Below, piece by piece: positions 1-14,852 of a stretch of 64,000 nucleotides of DNA. Made by a program: the position numbers and the translations under genes. Every line of letters starts with the position of its first letter. The first letter of the stretch is position 1. This stretch comes from Macrothele yani (lineage: Eukaryota > Arthropoda > Arachnida > Araneae > Macrothelidae). The notes below the pieces were generated by a model. That model did no database searches and was not told where the DNA came from. It saw only the letters and a program-made list of their open reading frames with translations. The stretch spans positions 27,557,001 to 27,621,000 of the forward strand of contig CM077011.1 of NCBI GenBank assembly GCA_039090855.1. Reading direction: 5' to 3'.

Positions 1-3000
1 ACTGTGGTCCGGGTAAACCTCCTTCATACAGTACATGGACGGAGATGGTCGGCTAACAATATAACGAATTCCTTGTCGTCTTCCTCCAACCACTAAATAG
101 TAGTTATACAAGCCCGATGACAAGGTGCATTGTCCTGTTGAAAGATGGAACTATGGTCCGGGTAAACCTCTTTCATACAGTACATGGACGGAGATGGTCG
201 GCTAACAATATAACGAATTCCTTGTCGTCTTCCTCCAACCACTAAATAGTAGTTATACAAGCCCGATGACAAGGTGCATTGTCCTGTTGAAAGATGGAAC
301 TATGGTCCGGGTAAACCTCTTTCATACAGTACATGGACGGAGATGGTCGGCTAACAATATAACGAATTCCTTGTCGTCTTCCTCCAACCACTAAATAGTA
401 GTTATACAAGCCCGATGACAAGGTGCATTGTCCTGTTGAAAGATGGAACTGTGGTCCGGGTAAACCTCCTTCATACAGTACATGGACGGAGATGGTCGGC
501 TAACAATATAACGAATTCCTTGTCGTCTTCCTCCAACCACTAAATAGTAGTTATACAAGCCCGATGACAAGGTGCATTGTCCTGTTGAAAGATGGAACTG
601 TGGTCCGGGTAAACCTCCTTCATACAGTACATGGACGGAGATGGTCGGCTAACAATATAACGAATTCCTTGTCGTCTTCCTCCAACCACTAAATAGTAGT
701 TATATAAGCCCGATGACAAGGTGCATTGTCCTGTTGAAAGATGGAACTGTGGTCCGGGTAAACCTCCTTCATACAGTACATGGACGGAGATGGTCGGCTA
801 ACAATATAACGAATTCCTTGTCGTCTTCCTCCAACCACTAAATAGTAGTTATACAAGCCCGATGACAAGGTGCATTGTCCTGTTGAAAGATGGAACTATG
901 GTCCGGGTAAACCTCTTTCATACAGTACATGGACGGAGATGGTCGGCTAACAATATAACGAATTCCTTGTCGTCTTCCTCCAACCACTAAATAGTAGTTA
1001 TACAAGCCCGATGACAAGGTGCATTGTCCTGTTGAAAGATGGAACTGTGGTCCGGGTAAACCTCCTTCATACAGTACATGGACGGAGATGGTCGGCTAAC
1101 AATATAACGAATTCCTTGTCGTCTTCCTCCAACCACTAAATAGTAGTTATACAAGCCCGATGACAAGGTGCATTGTCCTGTTGAAAGATGGAACTATGGT
1201 CCGGGTAAACCTCTTTCATACAGTACATGGACGGAGATGGTCGGCTAACAATATAACGAATTCCTTGTCGTCTTCCTCCAACCACTAAATAGTAGTTATA
1301 CAAGCCCGATGACAAGGTGCATTGTCCTGTTGAAAGATGGAACTATGGTCCGGGTAAACCTCTTTCATACAGTACATGGACGGAGATGGTCGGCTAACAA
1401 TATAACGAATTCCTTGTCGTCTTCCTCCAACCACTAAATAGTAGTTATACAAGCCCGATGACAAGGTGCATTGTCCTGTTGAAAGATGGAACTGTGGTCC
1501 GGGTAAACCTCCTTCATACAGTACATGGACGGAGATGGTCGGCTAACAATATAACGAATTCCTTGTCGTCTTCCTCCAACCACTAAATAGTAGTTATACA
1601 AGCCCGATGACAAGGTGCATTGTCCTGTTGAAAGATGGAACTATGGTCCGGGTAAACCTCTTTCATACAGTACATGGACGGAGATGGTCGGCTAACAATA
1701 TAACGAATTCCTTGTCGTCTTCCTCCAACCACTAAATAGTAGTTATACAAGCCCGATGACAAGGTGCATTGTCCTGTTGAAAGATGGAACTGTGGTCCGG
1801 GTAAACCTCCTTCATACAGTACATGGACGGAGATGGTCGGCTAACAATATAACGAATTCCTTGTCGTCTTCCTCCAACCACTAAATAGTAGTTATACAAG
1901 CCCGATGACAAGGTGCATTGTCCTGTTGAAAGATGGAACTGTGGTCCGGGTAAACCTCCTTCATACAGTACATGGACGGAGATGGTCGGCTAACAATATA
2001 ACGAATTCCTTGTCGTCTTCCTCCAACCACTAAATAGTAGTTATACAAGCCCGATGACAAGGTGCATTGTCCTGTTGAAAGATGGAACTATGGTCCGGGT
2101 AAACCTCTTTCATACAGTACATGGACGGAGATGGTCGGCTAACAATATAACGAATTCCTTGTCGTCTTCCTCCAACCACTAAATAGTAGTTATACAAGCC
2201 CGATGACAAGGTGCATTGTCCTGTTGAAAGATGGAACTGTGGTCCGGGTAAACCTCCTTCATACAGTACATGGACGGAGATGGTCGGCTAACAATATAAC
2301 GAATTCCTTGTCGTCTTCCTCCAACCACTAAATAGTAGTTATACAAGCCCGATGACAAGGTGCATTGTCCTGTTGAAAGATGGAACTGTGGTCCGGGTAA
2401 ACCTCCTTCATACAGTACATGGACGGAGATGGTCGGCTAACAATATAACGAATTCCTTGTCGTCTTCCTCCAACCACTAAATAGTAGTTATACAAGCCCG
2501 ATGACAAGGTGCATTGTCCTGTTGAAAGATGGAACTGTGGTCCGGGTAAACCTCCTTCATACAGTACATGGACGGAGATGGTCGGCTAACAATATAACGA
2601 ATTCCTTGTCGTCTTCCTCCAACCACTAAATAGTAGTTATACAAGCCCGATGACAAGGTGCATTGTCCTGTTGAAAGATGGAACTGTGGTCCGGGTAAAC
2701 CTCCTTCATACAGTACATGGACGGAGATGGTCGGCTAACAATATAACGAATTCCTTGTCGTCTTCCTCCAACCACTAAATAGTAGTTATACAAGCCCGAT
2801 GACAAGGTGCATTGTCCTGTTGAAAGATGGAACTATGGTCCGGGTAAACCTCCTTCATACAGTACATGGACGGAGATGGTCGGCTAACAATATAACGAAT
2901 TCCTTGTCGTCTTCCTCCAACCACTAAATAGTAGTTATACAAGCCCGATGACAAGGTGCATTGTCCTGTTGAAAGATGGAACTGTGGTCCGGGTAAACCT

Positions 3001-6000
3001 CCTTCATACAGTACATGGACGGAGATGGTCGGCTAACAATATAACGAATTCCTTGTCGTCTTCCTCCAACCACTAAATAGTAGTTATACAAGCCCGATGA
3101 CAAGGTGCATTGTCCTGTTGAAAGATGGAACTGTGGTCCGGGTAAACCTCCTTCATACAGTACATGGACGGAGATGGTCGGCTAACAATATAACGAATTC
3201 CTTGTCGTCTTCCTCCAACCACTAAATAGTAGTTATACAAGCCCGATGACAAGGTGCATTGTCCTGTTGAAAGATGGAACTGTGGTCCGGGTAAACCTCC
3301 TTCATACAGTACATGGACGGAGATGGTCGGCTAACAATATAACGAATTCCTTGTCGTCTTCCTCCAACCACTAAATAGTAGTTATACAAGCCCGATGACA
3401 AGGTGCATTGTCCTGTTGAAAGATGGAACTGTGGTCCGGGTAAACCTCCTTCATACAGTACATGGACGGAGATGGTCGGCTAACAATATAACGAATTCCT
3501 TGTCGTCTTCCTCCAACCACTAAATAGTAGTTATACAAGCCCGATGACAAGGTGCATTGTCCTGTTGAAAGATGGAACTGTGGTCCGGGTAAACCTCCTT
3601 CATACAGTACATGGACGGAGATGGTCGGCTAACAATATAACGAATTCCTTGTCGTCTTCCTCCAACCACTAAATAGTAGTTATACAAGCCCGATGACAAG
3701 GTGCATTGTCCTGTTGAAAGATGGAACTGTGGTCCGGGTAAACCTCCTTCATACAGTACATGGACGGAGATGGTCGGCTAACAATATAACGAATTCCTTG
3801 TCGTCTTCCTCCAACCACTAAATAGTAGTTATACAAGCCCGATGACAAGGTGCATTGTCCTGTTGAAAGATGGAACTGTGGTCCGGGTAAACCTCCTTCA
3901 TACAGTACATGGACGGAGATGGTCGGCTAACAATATAACGAATTCCTTGTCGTCTTCCTCCAACCACTAAATAGTAGTTATACAAGCCCGATGACAAGGT
4001 GCATTGTCCTGTTGAAAGATGGAACTGTGGTCCGGGTAAACCTCCTTCATACAGTACATGGACGGAGATGGTCGGCTAACAATATAACGAATTCCTTGTC
4101 GTCTTCCTCCAACCAATAAATAGTAGTTATACAAGCCCGATGACAAGGTGCATTGTCCTGTTGAAAGATGGAACTGTGGTCCGGGTAAACCTCCTTCATA
4201 CAGTACATGGACGGAGATGGTCGGCTAACAATATAACGAATTCCTTGTCGTCTTCCTCCAACCACTAAATAGTAGTTATACAAGCCCGATGACAAGGTGC
4301 ATTGTCCTGTTGAAAGATGGAACTGTGGTCCGGGTAAACCTCCTTCATACAGTACATGGACGGAGATGGTCGGCTAACAATATAACGAATTCCTTGTCGT
4401 CTTCCTCCAACCACTAAATAGTAGTTATACAAGCCCGATGACAAGGTGCATTGTCCTGTTGAAAGATGGAACTGTGGTCCGGGTAAACCTCCTTCATACA
4501 GTACATGGACGGAGATGGTCGGCTAACAATATAACGAATTCCTTGTCGTCTTCCTCCAACCACTAAATAGTAGTTATACAAGCCCGATGACAAGGTGCAT
4601 TGTCCTGTTGAAAGATGGAACTGTGGTCCGGGTAAACCTCCTTCATACAGTACATGGACGGAGATGGTCGGCTAACAATATAACGAATTCCTTGTCGTCT
4701 TCCTCCAACCACTAAATAGTAGTTATACAAGCCCGATGACAAGGTGCATTGTCCTGTTGAAAGATGGAACTGTGGTCCGGGTAAACCTCCTTCATACAGT
4801 ACATGGACGGAGATGGTCGGCTAACAATATAACGAATTCCTTGTCGTCTTCCTCCAACCACTAAATAGTAGTTATACAAGCCCGATGACAAGGTGCATTG
4901 TCCTGTTGAAAGATGGAACTGTGGTCCGGGTAAACCTCCTTCATACAGTACATGGACGGAGATGGTCGGCTAACAATATAACGAATTCCTTGTCGTCTTC
5001 CTCCAACCACTAAATAGTAGTTATACAAGCCCGATGACAAGGTGCATTGTCCTGTTGAAAGATGGAACTGTGGTCCGGGTAAACCTCCTTCATACAGTAC
5101 ATGGACGGAGATGGTCGGCTAACAATATAACGAATTCCTTGTCGTCTTCCTCCAACCACTAAATAGTAGTTATACAAGCCCGATGACAAGGTGCATTGTC
5201 CTGTTGAAAGATGGAACTGTGGTCCGGGTAAACCTCCTTCATACAGTACATGGACGGAGATGGTCGGCTAACAATATAACGAATTCCTTGTCGTCTTCCT
5301 CCAACCACTAAATAGTAGTTATACAAGCCCGATGACAAGGTGCATTGTCCTGTTGAAAGATGGAACTGTGGTCCGGGTAAACCTCCTTCATACAGTACAT
5401 GGACGGAGATGGTCGGCTAACAATATAACGAATTCCTTGTCGTCTTCCTCCAACCACTAAATAGTAGTTATACAAGCCCGATGACAAGGTGCATTGTCCT
5501 GTTGAAAGATGGAACTGTGGTCCGGGTAAACCTCCTTCATACAGTACATGGACGGAGATGGTCGGCTAACAATATAACGAATTCCTTGTCGTCTTCCTCC
5601 AACCACTAAATAGTAGTTATACAAGCCCGATGACAAGGTGCATTGTCCTGTTGAAAGATGGAACTATGGTCCGGGTAAACCTCTTTCATACAGTACATGG
5701 ATGGAGATGGTCGGCTAACAATATAACGAATTCCTTGTCGTCTTCCTCCAACCACTAAATAGTAGTTATACAAGCCCGATGACAAGGTGCATTGTCCTGT
5801 TGAAAGATGGAACTGTGGTCCGGGTAAACCTCCTTCATACAGTACATGGACGGAGATGGTCGGCTAACAATATAACGAATTCCTTGTCGTCTTCCTCCAA
5901 CCACTAAATAGTAGTTATACAAGCCCGATGACAAGGTGCATTGTCCTGTTGAAAGATGGAACTGTGGTCCGGGTAAACCTCCTTCATACAGTACATGGAC

Positions 6001-9000
6001 GGAGATGGTCGGCTAACAATATAACGAATTCCTTGTCGTCTTCCTCCAACCACTAAATAGTAGTTATACAAGCCCGATGACAAGGTGCATTGTCCTGTTG
6101 AAAGATGGAACTATGGTCCGGGTAAACCTCTTTCATACAGTACATGGATGGAGATGGTCGGCTAACAATATAACGAATTCCTTGTCGTCTTCCTCCAACC
6201 ACTAAATAGTTATACAAGCCCGATGACAAGGTGCATTGTCCTGTTGAAAGATGGAACTATGGTCCGGGTAAACCTCTTTCATACAGTACATGGATGGAGA
6301 TGGTCGGCTAACAATATAACGAATTCCTTGTCGTCTTCCTCCAACCACTAAATAGTTATACAAGCCCGATGACAAGGTGCATTGTCCTGTTGAAAGATGG
6401 AACTATGGTCCGGGTAAACCTCTTTCATACAGTACATGGATGGAGATGGTCGGCTAACAATATAACGAATTCCTTGTCGTCTTCCTCCAACCACTAAATA
6501 GTAGTTATACAAGCCCGATGACAAGGTGCATTGTCCTGTTGAAAGATGGAACTATGGTCCGGGTAAACCTCTTTCATACAGTACATGGATGGAGATGGTC
6601 GGCTAACAATATAACGAATTCCTTGTCGTCTTCCTCCAACCACTAAATAGTAGTTATACAAGCCCGATGACAAGGTGCATTGTCCTGTTGAAAGATGGAA
6701 CTATGGTCCGGGTAAACCTCTTTCATACAGTACATGGATGGAGATGGTCGGCTAACAATATAACGAATTCCTTGTCGTCTTCCTCCAACCACTAAATAGT
6801 TATACAAGCCCGATGACAAGGTGCATTGTCCTGTTGAAAGATGGAACTATGGTCCGGGTAAACCTCTTTCATACAGTACATGGATGGAGATGGTCGGCTA
6901 ACAATATAACGAATTCCTTGTCGTCTTCCTCCAACCACTAAATAGTAGTTATACAAGCCCGATGACAAGGTGCATTGTCCTGTTGAAAGATGGAACTATG
7001 GTCCGGGTAAACCTCTTTCATACAGTACATGGATGGAGATGGTCGGCTAACAATATAACGAATTCCTTGTCGTCTTCCTCCAACCACTAAATAGTAGTTA
7101 TACAAGCCCGATGACAAGGTGCATTGTCCTGTTGAAAGATGGAACTATGGTCCGGTAAACCTCTTTCATACAGTACATGGATGGAGATGGTCGGCTAACA
7201 ATATAACGAATTCCTTGTCGTCTTCCTCCAACCACTAAATAGTTATACAAGCCCGATGACAAGGTGCATTGTCCTGTTGAAAGATGGAACTATGGTCCGG
7301 GTAAACCTCTTTCATACAGTACATGGATGGAGATGGTCGGCTAACAATATAACGAATTCCTTGTCGTCTTCCTCCAACCACTAAATAGTTATACAAGCCC
7401 GATGACAAGGTGCATTGTCCTGTTGAAAGATGGAACTATGGTCCGGGTAAACCTCTTTCATACAGTACATGGATGGAGATGGTCGGCTAACAATATAACG
7501 AATTCCTTGTCGTCTTCCTCCAACCACTAAATAGTTATACAAGCCCGATGACAAGGTGCATTGTCCTGTTGAAAGATGGAACTATGGTCCGGGTAAACCT
7601 CTTTCATACAGTACATGGATGGAGATGGTCGGCTAACAATATAACGAATTCCTTGTCGTCTTCCTCCAACCACTAAATAGTTATACAAGCCCGATGACAA
7701 GGTGCATTGTCCTGTTGAAAGATGGAACTATGGTCCGGGTAAACCTCTTTCATACAGTACATGGATGGAGATGGTCGGCTAACAATATAACGAATTCCTT
7801 GTCGTCTTCCTCCAACCACTAAATAGTAGTTATACAAGCCCGATGACAAGGTGCATTGTCCTGTTGAAAGATGGAACTACGGTCCGGGTAAACCTCTTTC
7901 ATACAGTACATGGATGGAGATGGTCGGCTAACAATATAACGAATTCCTTGTCGTCTTCCTCCAACCACTAAATAGTAGTTATACAAGCCCGATGACAAGG
8001 TGCATTGTCCTGTTGAAAGATGGAACTATGGTCCGGGTAAACCTCTTTCATACAGTACATGGATGGAGATGGTCGGCTAACAATATAACGAATTCCTTGT
8101 CGTCTTCCTCCAACCACTAAATAGTTATACAAGCCCGATGACAAGGTGCATTGTCCTGTTGAAAGATGGAACTATGGTCCGGGTAAACCTCTTTCATACA
8201 GTACATGGATGGAGATGGTCGGCTAACAATATAACGAATTCCTTGTCGTCTTCCTCCAACCACTAAATAGTTATACAAGCCCGATGACAAGGTGCATTGT
8301 CCTGTTGAAAGATGGAACTATGGTCCGGGTAAACCTCTTTCATACAGTACATGGATGGAGATGGTCGGCTAACAATATAACGAATTCCTTGTCGTCTTCC
8401 TCCAACCACTAAATAGTAGTTATACAAGCCCGATGACAAGGTGCATTGTCCTGTTGAAAGATGGAACTGTGGTCCGGGTAAACCTCCTTCATACAGTACA
8501 TGGACGGAGATGGTCGGCTAACAATATAACGAATTCCTTGTCGTCTTCCTCCAACCACTAAATAGTAGTTATACAAGCCTGATGACAAGGTGCATTGTCC
8601 TGTTGAAAGATGGAACTATGGTCCGGGTAAACCTCTTTCATACAGTACATGGATGGAGATGGTCGGCTAACAATATAACGAATTCCTTGTCGTCTTCCTC
8701 CAACCACTAAATAGTAGTTATACAAGCCCGATGACAAGGTGCATTGTCCTGTTGAAAGATGGAACTATGGTCCGGGTAAACCTCTTTCATACAGTACATG
8801 GATGGAGATGGTCGGCTAACAATATAACGAATTCCTTGTCGTCTTCCTCCAACCACTAAATAGTTATACAAGCCCGATGACAAGGTGCATTGTCCTGTTG
8901 AAAGATGGAACTATGGTCCGGGTAAACCTCTTTCATACAGTACATGGATGGAGATGGTCGGCTAACAATATAACGAATTCCTTGTCGTCTTCCTCCAACC

Positions 9001-12000
9001 ACTAAATAGTTATACAAGCCCGATGACAAGGTGCATTGTCCTGTTGAAAGATGGAACTATGGTCCGGGTAAACCTCTTTCATACAGTACATGGATGGAGA
9101 TGGTCGGCTAACAATATAACGAATTCCTTGTCGTCTTCCTCCAACCACTAAATAGTAGTTATACAAGCCCGATGACAAGGTGCATTGTCCTGTTGAAAGA
9201 TGGAACTGTGGTCCGGGTAAACCTCCTTCATACAGTACATGGACGGAGATGGTCGGCTAACAATATAACGAATTCCTTGTCGTCTTCCTCCAACCACTAA
9301 ATAGTAGTTATACAAGCCCGATGACAAGGTGCATTGTCCTGTTGAAAGATGGAACTGTGGTCCGGGTAAACCTCCTTCATACAGTACATGGACGGAGATG
9401 GTCGGCTAACAATATAACGAATTCCTTGTCGTCTTCCTCCAACCACTAAATAGTAGTTATACAAGCCCGATGACAAGGTGCATTGTCCTGTTGAAAGATG
9501 GAACTGTGGTCCGGGTAAACCTCCTTCATACAGTACATGGACGGAGATGGTCGGCTAACAATATAACGAATTCCTTGTCGTCTTCCTCCAACCACTAAAT
9601 AGTAGTTATACAAGCCCGATGACAAGGTGCATTGTCCTGTTGAAAGATGGAACTGTGGTCCGGGTAAACCTCCTTCATACAGTACATGGACGGAGATGGT
9701 CGGCTAACAATATAACGAATTCCTTGTCGTCTTCCTCCAACCACTAAATAGTAGTTATACAAGCCCGATGACAAGGTGCATTGTCCTGTTGAAAGATGGA
9801 ACTGTGGTCCGGGTAAACCTCCTTCATACAGTACATGGACGGAGATGGTCGGCTAACAATATAACGAATTCCTTGTCGTCTTCCTCCAACCACTAAATAG
9901 TAGTTATACAAGCCCGATGACAAGGTGCATTGTCCTGTTGAAAGATGGAACTGTGGTCCGGGTAAACTCTCCTTCATACAGTACATGGACGGAGATGGTC
10001 GGCTAACAATATAACGAATTCCTTGTCGTCTTCCTCCAACCACTAAATAGTTATACAAGCCCGATGACAAGGTGCATTGTCCTGTTGAAAGATGGAACTA
10101 TGGTCCGGGTAAACCTCTTTCATACAGTACATGGATGGAGATGGTCGGCTAACAATATAACGAATTCCTTGTCGCCTTCCTCCAACCACTAAATAGTTAT
10201 ACAAGCCCGATGACAAGGTGCATTGTCCTGTTGAAAGATGGAACTATGGTCCGGGTAAACCTCTTTCATACAGTACATGGATGGAGATGGTCGGCTAACA
10301 ATATAACGAATTCCTTGTCGTCTTCCTCCAACCACTAAATAGTTATACAAGCCCGATGACAAGGTGCATTGTCCTGTTGAAAGATGGAACTATGGTCCGG
10401 GTAAACCTCTTTCATACAGTACATGGATGGAGATGGTCGGCTAACAATATAACGAATTCCTTGTCGTCTTCCTCCAACCACTAAATAGTAGTTATACAAG
10501 CCCGATGACAAGGTGCATTGTCCTGTTGAAAGATGGAACTACGGTCCGGGTAAACCTCTTTCATACAGTACATGGATGGAGATGGTCGGCTAACAATATA
10601 ACGAATTCCTTGTCGTCTTCCTCCAACCACTAAATAGTAGTTATACAAGCCCGATGACAAGGTGCATTGTCCTGTTGAAAGATGGAACTATGGTCCGGGT
10701 AAACCTCTTTCATACAGTACATGGATGGAGATGGTCGGCTAACAATATAACGAATTCCTTTGTCGTCTTCCTCCAACCACTAAATAGTTATACAAGCCCG
10801 ATGACAAGGTGCATTGTCCTGTTGAAAGATGGAACTATGGTCCGGGTAAACCTCTTTCATACAGTACATGGATGGAGATGGTCGGCTAACAATATAACGA
10901 ATTCCTTGTCGTCTTCCTCCAACCACTAAATAGTAGTTATACAAGCCCGATGACAAGGTGCATTGTCCTGTTGAAAGATGGAACTGTGGTCCGGGTAAAC
11001 CTCCTTCATACAGTACATGGACGGAGATGGTCGGCTAACAATATAACGAATTCCTTGTCGTCTTCCTCCAACCACTAAATAGTAGTTATACAAGCCCGAT
11101 GACAAGGTGCATTGTCCTGTTGAAAGATGGAACTGTGGTCCGGGTAAACCTCCTTCATACAGTACATGGACGGAGATGGTCGGCTAACAATATAACGAAT
11201 TCCTTGTCGTCTTCCTCCAACCACTAAATAGTAGTTATACAAGCCCGATGACAAGGTGCATTGTCCTGTTGAAAGATGGAACTGTGGTCCGGGTAAACCT
11301 CCTTCATACAGTACATGGACGGAGATGGTCGGCTAACAATATAACGAATTCCTTGTCGTCTTCCTCCAACCACTAAATAGTAGTTATACAAGCCCGATGA
11401 CAAGGTGCATTGTCCTGTTGAAAGATGGAACTGTGGTCCGGGTAAACCTCCTTCATACAGTACATGGACGGAGATGGTCGGCTAACAATATAACGAATTC
11501 CTTGTCGTCTTCCTCCAACCACTAAATAGTAGTTATACAAGCCCGATGACAAGGTGCATTGTCCTGTTGAAAGATGGAACTGTGGTCCGGGTAAACCTCC
11601 TTCATACAGTACATGGACGGAGATGGTCGGCTAACAATATAACGAATTCCTTGTCGTCTTCCTCCAACCACTAAATAGTAGTTATACAAGCCCGATGACA
11701 AGGTGCATTGTCCTGTTGAAAGATGGAACTGTGGTCCGGGTAAACCTCCTTCATACAGTACATGGACGGAGATGGTCGGCTAACAATATAACGAATTCCT
11801 TGTCGTCTTCCTCCAACCACTAAATAGTAGTTATACAAGCCCGATGACAAGGTGCATTGTCCTGTTGAAAGATGGAACTGTGGTCCGGGTAAACCTCCTT
11901 CATACAGTACATGGACGGAGATGGTCGGCTAACAATATAACGAATTCCTTGTCGTCTTCCTCCAACCACTAAATAGTAGTTATACAAGCCCGATGACAAG

Positions 12001-14613
12001 GTGCATCGTCCTGTTGAAAGATGGAACTGTGGTCCGGGTAAACCTCCTTCATACAGTACATGGACGGAGATGGTCGGCTAACAATATAACGAATTCCTTG
12101 TCGTCTTCCTCCAACCACTAAATAGTAGTTATACAAGCCCGATGACAAGGTGCATTGTCCTGTTGAAAGATGGAACTGTGGTCCGGGTAAACCTCCTTCA
12201 TACAGTACATGGACGGAGATGGTCGGCTAACAATATAACGAATTCCTTGTCGTCTTCCTCCAACCACTAAATAGTAGTTATACAAGCCCGATGACAAGGT
12301 GCATTGTCCTGTTGAAAGATGGAACTGTGGTCCGGGTAAACCTCCTTCATACAGTACATGGACGGAGATGGTCGGCTAACAATATAACGAATTCCTTGTC
12401 GTCTTCCTCCAACCACTAAATAGTAGTTATACAAGCCCGATGACAAGGTGCATTGTCCTGTTGAAAGATGGAACTGTGGTCCGGGTAAACCTCCTTCATA
12501 CAGTACATGGACGGAGATGGTCGGCTAACAATATAACGAATTCCTTGTCGTCTTCCTCCAACCACTAAATAGTAGTTATACAAGCCCGATGACAAGGTGC
12601 ATTGTCCTGTTGAAAGATGGAACTGTGGTCCGGGTAAACCTCCTTCATACAGTACATGGACGGAGATGGTCGGCTAACAATATAACGAATTCCTTGTCGT
12701 CTTCCTCCAACCACTAAATAGTAGTTATACAAGCCCGATGACAAGGTGCATCGTCCTGTTGAAAGATGGAACTGTGGTCCGGGTAAACCTCCTTCATACA
12801 GTACATGGACGGAGATGGTCGGCTAACAATATAACGAATTCCTTGTCGTCTTCCTCCAACCACTAAATAGTAGTTATACAAGCCCGATGACAAGGTGCAT
12901 TGTCCTGTTGAAAGATGGAACTATGGTCCGGGTAAACCTCTTTCATACAGTACATGGATGGAGATGGTCGGCTAACAATATAACGAATTCCTTGTCGTCT
13001 TCCTCCAACCACTAAATAGTTATACAAGCCCGATGACAAGGTGCATTGTCCTGTTGAAAGATGGAACTATGGTCCGGGTAAACCTCTTTCATACAGTACA
13101 TGGATGGAGATGGTCGGCTAACAATATAACGAATTCCTTGTCGTCTTCCTCCAACCACTAAATAGTAGTTATACAAGCCCGATGACAAGGTGCATTGTCC
13201 TGTTGAAAGATGGAACTGTGGTCCGGGTAAACCTCCTTCATACAGTACATGGACGGAGATGGTCGGCTAACAATATAACGAATTCCTTGTCGTCTTCCTC
13301 CAACCACCAAATAGTAGTTATACAAGCCCGATGACAAGGTGCATCGTCCTGTTGAAAGATGGAACTGTGGTCCGGGTAAACCTCCTTCATACAGTACATG
13401 GACGGAGATGGTCGGCTAACAATATAACGAATTCCTTGTCGTCTTCCTCCAACCACTAAATAGTAGTTATACAAGCCCGATGACAAGGTGCATTGTCCTG
13501 TTGAAAGATGGAACTATGGTCCGGGTAAACCTCTTTCATACAGTACATGGATGGAGATGGTCGGCTAACAATATAACGAATTCCTTGTCGTCTTCCTCCA
13601 ACCACTAAATAGTAGTTATACAAGCCCGATGACAAGGTGCATTGTCCTGTTGAAAGATGGAACTGTGGTCCGGGTAAACCTCCTTCATACAGTACATGGA
13701 CGGAGATGGTCGGCTAACAATATAACGAATTCCTTGTCGTCTTCCTCCAACCACTAAATAGTAGTTATACAAGCCCGATGACAAGGTGCATTGTCCTGTT
13801 GAAAGATGGAACTGTGGTCCGGGTAAACCTCCTTCATACAGTACATGGACGGAGATGGTCGGCTAACAATATAACGAATTCCTTGTCGTCTTCCTCCAAC
13901 CACTAAATAGTAGTTATACAAGCCCGATGACAAGGTGCATTGTCCTGTTGAAAGATGGAACTGTGGTCCGGGTAAACCTCCTTCATACAGTACATGGACG
14001 GAGATGGTCGGCTAACAATATAACGAATTCCTTGTCGTCTTCCTCCAACCACTAAATAGTAGTTATACAAGCCCGATGACAAGGTGCATTGTCCTGTTGA
14101 AAGATGGAACTGTGGTCCGGGTAAACCTCCTTCATACAGTACATGGACGGAGATGGTCGGCTAACAATATAACGAATTCCTTGTCGTCTTCCTCCAACCA
14201 CTAAATAGTAGTTATACAAGCCCGATGACAAGGTGCATTGTCCTGTTGAAAGATGGAACTGTGGTCCGGGTAAACCTCCTTCATACAGTACATGGACGGA
14301 GATGGTCGGCTAACAATATAACGAATTCCTTGTCGTCTTCCTCCAACCACTAAATAGTAGTTATACAAGCCCGATGACAAGGTGCATTGTCCTGTTGAAA
14401 GATGGAACTGTGGTCCGGGTAAACCTCCTTCATACAGTACATGGACGGAGATGGTCGGCTAACAATATAACGAATTCCTTGTCGTCTTCCTCCAACCACT
14501 AAATAGTAGTTATACAAGCCCGATGACAAGGTGCATTGTCCTGTTGAAAGATGGAACTGTGGTCCGGGTAAACCTCCTTCATACAGTACATGGACGGAGA
14601 TGGTCGGCTAACA
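1..14613 (-). repeat. 149-bp satellite array derived from a Tc1-type transposase fragment (~98 copies)
   Basis: Head-to-tail monomers start at 1, 150 and 299, giving a 149-bp period. A 146-bp variant lacks one TAG in the AAATAGTAG stretch and is common at 6200-10900. Each monomer has one EcoRI site (GAATTC). On the minus strand a monomer reads as about 49 codons of Tc1-like transposase: a segment with QQDNAPCH (second catalytic Asp), then WLEEDDKEFVIL. Because 149 is not a multiple of 3, the frame changes from copy to copy, and nearly all copies have TAG where a Trp is expected before WLEED, so no long protein is made. Two linked variant types occur: GTGG/CCTCC/GACGG and ATGG/CCTCT/GATGG, in blocks. 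The array runs off the left edge and ends at 14613 inside the related transposase sequence. Confidence 0.97.
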
Positions 14614-14852
14614 GGTCCCTGTAGCATCCACCATTCAGAGTTTGTAAGATGATGACCTACAGACCCAGGACTTGCCAAAAACAAAGAAAAACGCTCTCCA
14701 GACCAGAACACCACCTCCACCAGCCTGTTTAACGCCAACTGTGCAACCACGAGATAGGGCTTCATGCTGTTGACGCCATATGCGAACCAGACCATCAGCA
14801 TGGTGCAGCAGGAAACGGGACTCATCACTCCAGATGACCTTCTTTCATCTGT
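14614..14852 (-). pseudogene. Tc1-like transposase relic, first catalytic Asp region
   Basis: Read on the minus strand from about 14850, the sequence gives KKVIWSDESRFLLHH, then ADGLVRIWRQQHEALS, then GGGGVLVW. This is the Tc1-family DDE block carrying the first catalytic Asp (WSDES). It then decays before joining the 149-bp array, whose monomers encode the next part of the same domain (QQDNAPCH). Order and strand agree, so the array appears to have grown inside this element. An in-frame TGA stands just upstream of KKVIW where Tc1 relatives have Trp. It is a dead fragment: the third catalytic residue (SPIEH) would lie to the left of the window if it survives. Confidence 0.85.

Noticed and set aside
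1..14613. CRISPR-like or protein-repeat gene reading of the 149-bp array
   Set aside because: Monomers are contiguous with no spacers, and the open frames within it (up to 109 codons) are broken by the frame rotation and a fixed stop. It is a satellite in a eukaryotic genome.
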